Source: an uncultured Pirellulaceae bacterium (GTDB lineage Bacteria; Planctomycetota; Planctomycetia; Pirellulales; Pirellulaceae). Taken from it: a DNA stretch of 52,980 nt. The position numbers and the translations under genes were made by a program. The notes under the pieces were generated by a model. That model worked only from the letters and a program-made list of their open reading frames with translations, made no database searches and was not told the DNA's origin. Location: the NCBI GenBank assembly GCA_937928215.1, contig CALFWL010000068.1:1-52980 (forward strand), in the 5' to 3' direction. This document shows, in pieces, positions 34,125 to 41,566 of this stretch; position 1 is the stretch's first letter, and every line of letters starts with the position of its first letter.

Positions 34125-35081
34125 ATGACTACCATGACGCTTGAACCATCGACCCTGACCTCGGAATTGTTGACCTTAATCAATTACGTTGAAGTCTGGA
34201 CTCTGCCAGCGACGGACGAAAGCGAGTCGCAGTCCGTTTTGCAGCTTGATCACGCTTACGTCATCGGCAGAGAGGATGTCCGTCGACTTGATTCGACGGG
34301 GCGAAATGGCCTTGGCGAGGGAATCGCAGGCAGTGCGTGGAAGCAGCAGCGGCCCGTCATCCTACAGGGTGAGAACAGCGCGGTGCTGCAACATGTGATT
34401 GACATTTCCGGATTGCCGATCGAGGTGTTGCTTGCCATTCCCGTGTATCGTGACTACCAGTTGGTCAACGTCGTCGTTTTCGGTTTGACTGCCGGTTGTG
34501 GAGGAGTTGAAATCTGGTCGCGTGACGATCGCGACGAACTGGCGATTAGCGGATCGTACTATGAAGGGTTGTCTTCATTCGAATTCATCAGTCAGTACGT
34601 TCGCTTCCCCAAGGGAGCCGGTGTTCCCGGCGCTTGCTGGAAGGATGGGCGCCCCCGAATTATCGCCCAGCCTCACGCCGCGCCGAATTTCATTCGATCG
34701 TTCGATAAAGATCCGGCTCAACTGAGTCAATGTATCGGGCTGCCGATTGGGCGAGAGTACGGATTCGCAGGCTCGGTGATTTTGCTGCTATCGGATGAAG
34801 CCAAGCCGCTGGCACGAAACTTCAACTTGTGGCAGTGCGAATCATCTACTCCAACGGAAGGGGATACTAATCCCGCCGTTAGGTTTACCAGTTCCAGCCT
34901 CGACACATCCGACCTCGGTTCGGATTGGTGTCAGAGTGTTTGTGACCGAGTCGCAATCGATCGCCAAACCCTGCTGCTCACCTCGGGCAGTGATGGTCTT
35001 CCAGTCGGTTTTCGGTTCGGAGTGGTGATCCCTTTCTTCTGCAACGAGTCGATCGACGACCTTGCTGTGCTGCTCTTTTGA
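34125..35081 (+). CDS. Tandem GAF-like domain protein encoded after nrtD
   Basis: The 318-residue soluble protein appears to contain two and possibly three GAF-like modules. The first has NYVEVWTLP, LGEGIAGSAWKQQRPVIL and LLAIPVYRDYQLVNVVVFG. The second repeats the layout: GVEIWSRDDRDELAI, RFPKGAGVPGACWKDGRPRII and IGLPIGREYGFAGSVILLL. A third part begins FNLWQCESSTP. I chose ATG 34125; a TTG start 18 codons upstream lacks support. No output domain (kinase, HTH, cyclase) is visible. Because it follows the nitrate transporter genes it may sense a small ligand (nitrate, 2-oxoglutarate or NO have been seen for GAF/NIT domains elsewhere), but the ligand here is unknown. Confidence 0.7.
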   Translation: MTTMTLEPSTLTSELLTLINYVEVWTLPATDESESQSVLQLDHAYVIGREDVRRLDSTGRNGLGEGIAGSAWKQQRPVILQGENSAVLQHVIDISGLPIEVLLAIPVYRDYQLVNVVVFGLTAGCGGVEIWSRDDRDELAISGSYYEGLSSFEFISQYVRFPKGAGVPGACWKDGRPRIIAQPHAAPNFIRSFDKDPAQLSQCIGLPIGREYGFAGSVILLLSDEAKPLARNFNLWQCESSTPTEGDTNPAVRFTSSSLDTSDLGSDWCQSVCDRVAIDRQTLLLTSGSDGLPVGFRFGVVIPFFCNESIDDLAVLLF

Positions 35082-35742
35082 CAGCCATGTGTCACGGGCT
35101 GACGAGGCGGTATTCGTGAGTCAGTGATGTGCGCGAACGATGTCGACTTGAAATCGCGAAGCGATCACGGCAGACCCTGCCAGATCCGCTTGGGCGAATC
35201 GTAGCTAACGGAGCGTGGCTAACGGAGCGTGGCTAAATTGGTACGCCAAGCCCTTCACCCACGAATTTGTTCAGCCTGACAGTGCTGCATTTACGGCTGA
35301 CAGCTCACCGCGATCGGTGATTTTGAACTTGGCGGTCAGGCGTTCTGTCGCTACCTTCGGGTAATTCCGATCAGATTCTCGCCGCTGCGGGTTAGGTAGA
35401 GTTGCGGGGTCGTGACGTGTATTCTGCGCTTGGCCTTCTGGCGGTGCTCGTGTCCCTCGGGCGGGTTTATCGTCGCTTGGTGTGTTTGCGGGCGAGCAAC
35501 TCTCGACGAAAGAGTCTTGTTCGTTTGGAAACAATCAAAAATTTCGCGCTAACCCAGCAGGTCAACCTGATATCCGTGGTACACAAAATGCTTACACCCA
35601 ACGAGTTGAAGAACAATATTCAGTTTCCGTTCGTTTACATTTTCAGTCCGCTGTTAGCAGCGGGGTAGACTTCCAGGAGATTGCCAGCGATTGAAACCTT
35701 TAATCATCGCATCAATCAAGAATTGTTGAATCGAGCTTTACA
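35082..35742. other. Intergenic region with a short tandem repeat
   Basis: I find no supported gene in these 661 bases. A 14-base tandem repeat sits at 35204-35236. A frame ending at 35694 reads protein-like in its last 50 codons, but it begins after an in-frame TGA and I cannot assign it. Confidence 0.35.
35204..35236 (+). repeat. 14-base tandem repeat
   Basis: GCTAACGGAGCGTG occurs twice head-to-tail (35204-35217 and 35218-35231), followed by a partial third copy, GCTAA. Confidence 0.8.
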
Positions 35743-37317
35743 ATGAGTACGGTAGACCAAAAATTGTCTGAATCAAATTCTCAAGTGTTCGCGTCTATGG
35801 ATCACGCACGATCTCAATCCGTCGACCGTCCTTCCTCGAAAGGGGCCGTTCCTGCGTTGATCGCGTATAGTATTGCCCTGCCTTCGGCGATCGCGATGGT
35901 GATTTCGGCATATCTTGCCTATGCAACTTTCACCATGTCGGAAGTCGCCGGCTGCGGAAGTGGCAACATCTTTGACTGTGGACATGTGCTGCATAGCAAG
36001 TGGTCGAAAGCCGCTGGAGTTCCAGTGAGTGTCTTTGCGATCATGACTCATCTGACTCTGATTTCGGGCCTGTTCGTGACGTTGTCGCAGCGCTCCAGCA
36101 CCGTGGTTAGAACAACGGCGGCTCGAGTCGTCTTCGTAGCGGCGATCGCGACCGCTCTGGCAGCCCTGTACTTCATTAGCCTTCAGGTATTTGTGCTGGA
36201 CCATTTGTGCAGCTATTGCATGGGAGCACACGCCTGCGGACTGCTCATCGGTGCGCTAGCGATCTGGAAACTGCCCGTCGCGGCAGTCATGAAGAAGAAA
36301 CTGGCAGGCGTCGCGCTGGCGGGCATTGCAGTTCTGGCGTGTATCCAAATCGCGTCTGCGGAACCACCGACGTACAAGATTAAAACGTTCGCGCCTGCCG
36401 TGGACACGAAATCTAATTCGATGGAAGATTCCGTCGAAGGATCGCAGATCGAATCAAGCGACGTGTTTTCTGCTCCCGGCGGTTCAGAGGCATCAGAAGA
36501 TAGTGATATCTTCTCAGCTCCGGTCGATGATGGGGCATCGTTTTGGCGACCGCGACAGAATTCTCTCAGTCTGCCGGCTCGCAGCTTTGCTTTGCTTCAA
36601 CTGATGTCCGGTGGAGGATTGGCAGTCCCGAGCCATTCGCTACTCATTGCGTCACCTGTCCAACAAGCGAGCGGTTCGGAAACCAAAGTTGATAATCCGG
36701 ATGCCGCTTCCCAGTCCCCAGTGGAATCCGCTCGGTTGGTTCCGATGATCGGCGGATCGATCAAGTTAAAAGCCACAGACTGGCCGTTGATTGGAGCCCC
36801 AGACGCGAAACACATCTTCGTCGAGATGTTTGATTACACGTGCGAGCATTGTCGCGAGACCAATGCGGCGATCAAAACAGCCAAGAAGAAACTTGGTGCG
36901 GATCTGGCGATCTTAACGCTGCCCGTTCCGATGAATCAAAGTTGTAATCCAACGATCAAGAAAACTTTGCCCGCACACGCCGAGTCGTGCGAATTGTCCC
37001 GATTGGCAATTGCCGTCTGGCGTCTGGATTCAGAGAAATTTGCTGAGTTCCATTGTTGGATGTTCGAAGGTACCACCGCGCCGGTATACAGCAATGCGTT
37101 GGCGAAAGCGCAAGAATTGGTCGGTTCGGAACGTTTGACCAACGAACTTGCCAAAACGGTATGCAGCCAGTACGTCGACCGGAACGTAGAGTTGTACAAA
37201 CGGGTCGGCGGAGGTGCGATCCCCAAAATGATTTTTGAACGAACGACGATCGTCGGGCAATTCACCTCGGGCGAGTCGTTGACCGATTTGATCAAAGAAT
37301 ACACGGCGGCAAAATAG
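35743..37317 (+). CDS. VKOR (vitamin K epoxide reductase)-DsbA-like thioredoxin fusion
   Basis: The 524-residue membrane protein joins a VKOR domain and a periplasmic thioredoxin-fold domain. VKOR covers about 37-180 with four to five helices and the four cysteines expected: C71 and C79 in GCGSGNIFDC, and the CXXC C156-SY-C159, plus the HVLHSKWSKAAGVPVS stretch. A further helix and a 150-residue low-complexity linker follow. From about 340 the DsbA-like domain has FDYTCEHC (C367, C370) and a cis-Pro loop in GGGAIPKMIF. Such fusions form protein disulfides using quinone as acceptor; the order VKOR then thioredoxin is as in cyanobacterial and actinobacterial fusions. It fits the many exported cysteine-rich and c-type haem proteins in this segment. 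Confidence 0.9.
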   Translation: MSTVDQKLSESNSQVFASMDHARSQSVDRPSSKGAVPALIAYSIALPSAIAMVISAYLAYATFTMSEVAGCGSGNIFDCGHVLHSKWSKAAGVPVSVFAIMTHLTLISGLFVTLSQRSSTVVRTTAARVVFVAAIATALAALYFISLQVFVLDHLCSYCMGAHACGLLIGALAIWKLPVAAVMKKKLAGVALAGIAVLACIQIASAEPPTYKIKTFAPAVDTKSNSMEDSVEGSQIESSDVFSAPGGSEASEDSDIFSAPVDDGASFWRPRQNSLSLPARSFALLQLMSGGGLAVPSHSLLIASPVQQASGSETKVDNPDAASQSPVESARLVPMIGGSIKLKATDWPLIGAPDAKHIFVEMFDYTCEHCRETNAAIKTAKKKLGADLAILTLPVPMNQSCNPTIKKTLPAHAESCELSRLAIAVWRLDSEKFAEFHCWMFEGTTAPVYSNALAKAQELVGSERLTNELAKTVCSQYVDRNVELYKRVGGGAIPKMIFERTTIVGQFTSGESLTDLIKEYTAAK

Positions 37318-37726
37318 CAGCTGAAATTCAGGTGTTGTTATCGTTGCTCTACAGGTTGCGACTTGAAGCACCTAGGCCCCCGTCCACAAGTTTTACCGGC
37401 CAACGGATGACCGTTTGGGACGTTGCGGGCTCACCATCGCGACTCACTGCGGTCGAGTTCTGAACGTGAGTGCATCCATGGCTTTTTGCAACTAGATGTT
37501 CGAAATGATCGAATTACCTATCGTTATTTTGAAAATCTGACGCAAGAAACGGGTTTCCAAGGCGACTAGTGCTCTGTGACAATAAAGGTTCGGGCTGGGA
37601 AAAACGCAATCCATTGGGCGGCAATAGCTTGTGTCTTCGTCAAGCCCGAACATTTAGTTATAACGAGGCACTCGTAAGTCAATGCCGCAGCCGTTCTGCC
37701 CGCACCCTCTAACGGAAAGATGCTCG
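37318..37726. other. Intergenic region
   Basis: I see no gene. The region separates the VKOR-DsbA gene from the FG-GAP lipoprotein gene and probably carries the latter's promoter. GGAAAG at 37714-37719 may serve as the ribosome binding site for ATG 37727. Confidence 0.35.
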
Positions 37727-39271
37727 ATGAAAGCGAACTTCCTACACCGCTGGAACGTGGAAATGATCATCCCGCATAAATCAAGTGCCAATTTGCGCAG
37801 ATACTCGCAGTTCGGCAGCATTTGCCTTGCCGTCTTGGTTGCATCCGGCTGCCAACCGTCCACCGAAGTTGGGGGTAGTTTCGCAGACGAAGAGACTGAA
37901 GTAATCGCGCGACTGCCCGATGTTCCGGACTCCGGGTATCAATTTGAGCTTGGTGTGATGCTCTATGCCGATGGCGCATCCATTGCGGTTGAATCGCCCG
38001 GCTATGCGTGTCCGACCGTCGTCGACGTGGATGGGGACGGTGTGGACGACTTGGTGGTCGGTCAGTTTGCGGGTGGCAAGATGAAGTGGTATCGCAACAC
38101 CGCGAACGAAACCACCACACCGGAATACGCCGTTGGTGAATGGATCCGATGCGACGACGAACCTGCCCAAGTGCCTGGGGTTTCGTGATGCACCAGTTCG
38201 ACTCCACAGTTTGTGGACTTCACTGGAGACGGCATCGACGACATTCTTTCTGGCTGCTATTGGTCGCAAGATGAAGATAAGCCGAATGGCAATCCGCAGG
38301 CCGGCTATTTGATGATTCTGACGGGCACGGGTGATGGCGATTTCAAGCACGCCGTTCCGCTGACCGACTCGGATGGTGACCCGCTACTCAACGTCAAGCT
38401 CACAAAAGAACAGGAAGAGAATTACGATTCAAACAACATCGTGTGGAGCAATATCTGTACGGCTCAACATGCTGTCGATTATGACGGAGATGGTGACCTG
38501 GATTTAGTATCCGGCTGCATGGAAAACTCGTTTTTCATATTCATTAATTCAGCGGACGACCCCAGACAACCTCCAAACTTCGATACGCCCGCCGAACGGC
38601 TCTCTGTTAAATCGCCCGATCCACACTCCGACCCTCATTTATATGACTGGGACAGTGATGGGGACCTTGATCTACTGACGGGCGGTGATTCCGGCAGTGT
38701 CTATCTCTCCATCAATGAAGGAACAAGGCAAGAACCGGAATGGTCTGACTTCAAACGCTTGATTGCTGGCTCGACGAAGTACCATCAGTCGACGGAAGAT
38801 GGGAATGAAATCGAACCCGGGCGAGCATCCCGAGTATGGGTCACGGACTACAACCATGACGGAAATCCCGACTTGCTGGTCGGCGACTGCGTCACAATCC
38901 AGAACAAGGCCCAAGGATTGACTCAGGCTGACTTTGATCGAATGAAAGCCGCTCACGCTAAAAAGATGCAGCCGTTATCCAAAAAAATGTCCACCGTTCA
39001 GCAAAAGTACTCCGATCGACTGGAAAAACTGTTGCAAGAAAAAAAGATGAAACAGGCTCAGCAGCTTGCCGAAAAAATGCAAAAAGAAATGGAACCTTTC
39101 AGCAACGAATTCTCTGATCTATATCAGGAGCGAAGCGAATTTCTGGATGAAACTAATACGGGGCACGTGTGGGTTTATCTGCAGAAAGGAACCCCATCGT
39201 CACCATCGAAGAAAGAGCAAACGGTCGTTTCCGATTCAGTAAAAGATCAGGATCCTGATCGGCCGTTGTAA
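37727..39271 (+). CDS. FG-GAP/VCBS-repeat lipoprotein with an in-frame UGA (putative selenoprotein)
   Basis: Read through UGA 38186-38188, one frame gives about 514 residues. A lipoprotein signal ends LAVLVASGC. Five calcium-type VCBS/FG-GAP motifs follow: DVDGDGVDDLVVG (before the UGA), then DFTGDGIDDILSG, DYDGDGDLDLVSG, DWDSDGDLDLLTG and DYNHDGNPDLLVG. The UGA lies in VPGVS-U-CTSSTPQFVDF, between repeats 1 and 2, in the same frame, with no frameshift and no other stop. A hairpin with a GU loop 20 bases downstream fits a bacterial SECIS. A coiled coil of about 85 residues rich in Lys, Gln and Met interrupts the C-terminal part. ATG 37682, 37727 and 37763 are all possible starts; I chose the one after GGAAAG. 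The gene ends overlapping a convergent deaminase gene. It is exported, function unknown; a truncated pseudogene is the alternative reading. Confidence 0.75.
38186..38188 (+). other. In-frame UGA, proposed selenocysteine codon
   Basis: TGA between GTTTCG and TGCACC keeps the frame of the FG-GAP protein intact on both sides. It is followed at once by a Cys codon, which would give a Sec-Cys pair. Confidence 0.65.
38193..38226 (+). promoter_or_regulatory. Putative bacterial SECIS hairpin
   Basis: CCAGT (38193-38197) pairs with ACTGG (38222-38226) as lower stem. TCCACA (38203-38208) pairs with TGTGGA (38212-38217) as upper stem, and the loop is GTT. The loop starts 20 bases after the UGA, within the window usually used for bacterial SECIS elements, and its first bases are GU. 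The internal loop between the stems is small and may include one or two extra pairs. Confidence 0.65.
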
Positions 39272-39825
39272 ACTGGTCGGTCGCTGGCTGCAAACTGGCG
39301 AAAGATATCACAGGCTTCGTTAGCCAGCACGTCTTCGGTGACCTCGATACCTCGCTTGTGCAGTTCCGATCGCCACGCCGGATGAATTGGGCCTTCGTCA
39401 AAACCCGTCAGCGCTTCGATTTGCTCACCCGAAGCCGCAATCACGACGCTGCGAACGCCCGACCACGGGATCGAACCAAAGCACATCGCACAAGGACGAC
39501 CGTTGACCACCAATTGATGGTCCGGCATGTCGGGCCCACCTAAATCAAAAGTTTCCAACTTCTGCTGAGCAATCGAGATCGCAACGATTTCCGCATGAGC
39601 CGACGAAACGCTCGCGGGGACGACTCGATTGACGCCGACTGCAACGACCTTGCCGGAATCTTTCTCAAACACGCCCGCCGCAAACGGACCGCCTGTCTGG
39701 TGTTCCAGATTCAACCGTGAAAACCGAATGATTGCTCGCATCCGATTTTCCACATCCACGATCGCATCGGGAAGCCGTTCATTTTCGGCGATGGCCCAAT
39801 CCGGCAGAGTGACTCTGAATTCCAT
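39247..39825 (-). CDS. Nucleoside/nucleobase deaminase (zinc, cytidine-deaminase fold)
   Basis: The 192-residue enzyme has the CDA-fold zinc motifs: HAEIVAISIAQQ (His-Ala-Glu) and RPCAMCFGSIPWSGVRSVV (PCxxC), as in guanine deaminase and tRNA adenosine deaminase relatives. KVVAVGVNRVVPASVSSAHAEI is the substrate strand. The length and the pattern IEALTGFDEGP after PCAMC fit the GuaD-like group, but the substrate is unsure. I chose ATG 39825; GTG 39840, overlapping the cobA stop, is also possible. The 3' end overlaps the convergent FG-GAP gene by 25 bases. It is the last gene of the siroheme block, an odd partner with no evident metabolic link. Confidence 0.8.
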   Translation of the reverse strand: MEFRVTLPDWAIAENERLPDAIVDVENRMRAIIRFSRLNLEHQTGGPFAAGVFEKDSGKVVAVGVNRVVPASVSSAHAEIVAISIAQQKLETFDLGGPDMPDHQLVVNGRPCAMCFGSIPWSGVRSVVIAASGEQIEALTGFDEGPIHPAWRSELHKRGIEVTEDVLANEACDIFRQFAASDRPVYNGRSGS

Positions 39826-39836
39826 CGACAGACCGA

Positions 39837-40637
39837 TCACTCACCAAATTCGTAGGCGTAAAAATGAACCAGCTCGTCGCAGTTTTCAGGCAGTTGAACC
39901 AAGTCGGGATTGACCAAAGCGGCCACATCACCGATCACCGTCACCATCGGACTCGAAAACGAAAGCTTATCGACTTGATCGGCAATTTCCGACAGCGTCG
40001 CAGCGGTCACTTGTTGCAAGGGGAGCGTCGCATTTTCAATGCAAGTTACCGGCGTGTGCGGATCGCGTCCCTGATCCATCAGTGAATTGGCAACGTGTCG
40101 TAAGTTCTTTCGGCCCATCAGGACGACCACCGTATCCAGTTTCGCCAAGGCTTCAAAATCCAACTGGTTGTCAATCAATCGCGGATCTGTCTGAGCTGTG
40201 ATCATCGCGACCGACCTAGCAATACCGCGTGATGTGATGGGTACGCCGGCGGCAGCGGGGCCCGCGATCGCACTTGAAATCCCCGGCACAACAACGATCG
40301 ATACTCCCGCATTCCGGCAAGCGTCAACTTCCTCCTGGCCACGTCCGAAAACGAACGGGTCACCGCCCTTGAGCCGCACAACGATCTCGCCACGCTGAGC
40401 ATGCTCAACCAGCAATCGATTTATTTCTGACTGTGAAATCCGATGATGGTCAGGGTACTTCCCAACATCAATTTTGGTCGCCGATGATCGAGCCCACGAC
40501 AGCACTTCGAACGGAATCAACCGGTCGTGGATAATCGTATCGGCCTCGCGTACCAGTCGCTGTCCGCGCAGCGTCATTAGCTCCGGATCTCCCGGCCCGG
40601 CGCCTACCAAATACACGATGCCACGTCGCACGATCAT
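39837..40637 (-). CDS. cobA: Uroporphyrinogen-III C-methyltransferase
   Basis: The 266-residue SAM-dependent enzyme has the full SUMT pattern: VYLVGAGPGDPELMTLRGQRLVREAD, IIHDRLIP, VRLKGGDPFVFGRGQEEV (GGDPFVFGR), VPGISSAIAGPAAAGVPITSRG and VVLMGRKNLRHVA. It converts uroporphyrinogen III to precorrin-2, the first step to siroheme and cobalamin. The ATG at 40637 overlaps the stop of the preceding CbiX-like gene (ATGA), showing coupling. With the CbiX-like chelatase and the nearby sulfite reductase gene, a role in siroheme supply is likely. No separate precorrin-2 dehydrogenase is visible in the window. Confidence 0.93.
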   Translation of the reverse strand: MIVRRGIVYLVGAGPGDPELMTLRGQRLVREADTIIHDRLIPFEVLSWARSSATKIDVGKYPDHHRISQSEINRLLVEHAQRGEIVVRLKGGDPFVFGRGQEEVDACRNAGVSIVVVPGISSAIAGPAAAGVPITSRGIARSVAMITAQTDPRLIDNQLDFEALAKLDTVVVLMGRKNLRHVANSLMDQGRDPHTPVTCIENATLPLQQVTAATLSEIADQVDKLSFSSPMVTVIGDVAALVNPDLVQLPENCDELVHFYAYEFGE

Positions 40638-41530
40638 TACTCCACCTTCGCTTTGCCCGTCGCCGCGGAAAACGTGGTTGCTGCTTCACTAACGACAAAG
40701 CCTGACAAATCGACGGGGGTGCCCGACATCATCTGGTCAGTCGCCAGCTCCAAAACCAGTTCGCTCATCGAGGCGTACATCCCCACCGGTGTATCGCAAA
40801 TGCGAAAACAATCTTCGCCAGTCGATTCGTCTTGAAATGTCTCAATTAAAGGATACTTGATCGAGGGCCCGCTGGGCAAACGAAATGCTTCAGGAACGTC
40901 CACGGTCGTATGAGGCCCACGGCTGACCAAATACGGAATCACCATGGTATTGGGCGTCTTTACCCGCTCCGCCGCGTTGGCTGCCGTCGGCGGTTGATCC
41001 AGAAACGCGACTCGAATGGCAGGGCGTTGTTCGGCATCTGGCGACAGACGATTCTGTGTCGCAGCAGCTAAATCCATGGTCGCTCGACCGCTGTTCGGGT
41101 GCCGGGTCGTCCCATGCCCGACAAAAACGACGGTCAGGTCCCGAGCCGCGATCGGCAACAAATCGAGTGTTTTCCTGATTCGTTCGGCCACCAGTTGGGG
41201 AACTCTAGGGTGCATCCCCAACGCCGAAGCGATAAAAACGCGATGCTGTTCAAGTGACTTATTCTCCGCCAATTTTCGCGGGAAAACTTTTTGCGAGTAA
41301 TACCCCTCACTGGTCATGACTGGCACGACGATCACGTCTCCACCCGGTGGCAGTTGATCCAGTACGTTGCTGATCTGGGGGGCACCGTACAGAAAAGCGG
41401 GCGTCACTGTCGAAAAAATGCCTGATTTCTCAACTCTGGCAGCCAGATTGAACAGCGGTTTGTTCGCGCACTCCGTGGTCACCGAACCGTGTGCGGCGAG
41501 AATCAACGAGCAACCAGAATTTCGAGCCAT
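40637..41530 (-). CDS. cbiX: Sirohydrochlorin chelatase (CbiX-type, two-domain)
   Basis: The 297-residue protein has two CbiX-like halves. The first starts LILAAHGSVTTE, with His near residue 14 as metal ligand, and continues VVPVMTSEGYYSQKVFPRKL. The second has VVFVGHGTTRHPNSG (His of GHGT) and VVPYLVSRGPH-like strands (VIPYLVSRGPHTTVDVPEAF). This matches long CbiX/SirB chelatases that insert Co or Fe into sirohydrochlorin. Next to cobA and cysI it is probably the ferrochelatase of siroheme synthesis; cobalt for cobalamin remains possible. The C-terminal 70 residues diverge. It starts at ATG 41530, 36 bases after cysI, and its stop overlaps cobA. Confidence 0.85.
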   Translation of the reverse strand: MARNSGCSLILAAHGSVTTECANKPLFNLAARVEKSGIFSTVTPAFLYGAPQISNVLDQLPPGGDVIVVPVMTSEGYYSQKVFPRKLAENKSLEQHRVFIASALGMHPRVPQLVAERIRKTLDLLPIAARDLTVVFVGHGTTRHPNSGRATMDLAAATQNRLSPDAEQRPAIRVAFLDQPPTAANAAERVKTPNTMVIPYLVSRGPHTTVDVPEAFRLPSGPSIKYPLIETFQDESTGEDCFRICDTPVGMYASMSELVLELATDQMMSGTPVDLSGFVVSEAATTFSAATGKAKVE

Positions 41531-41566
41531 ACCATTTCAACCGCGATAATATTTTGCCTTGGGGTA

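Noticed and set aside
35401..35694. Possible small gene before VKOR-DsbA, protein-like at its end and with an in-frame TGA (another selenoprotein?)
   Set aside because: The frame is short, has a TAA a few codons upstream of the TGA, no family resemblance and competing open frames on both strands; I cannot support it.
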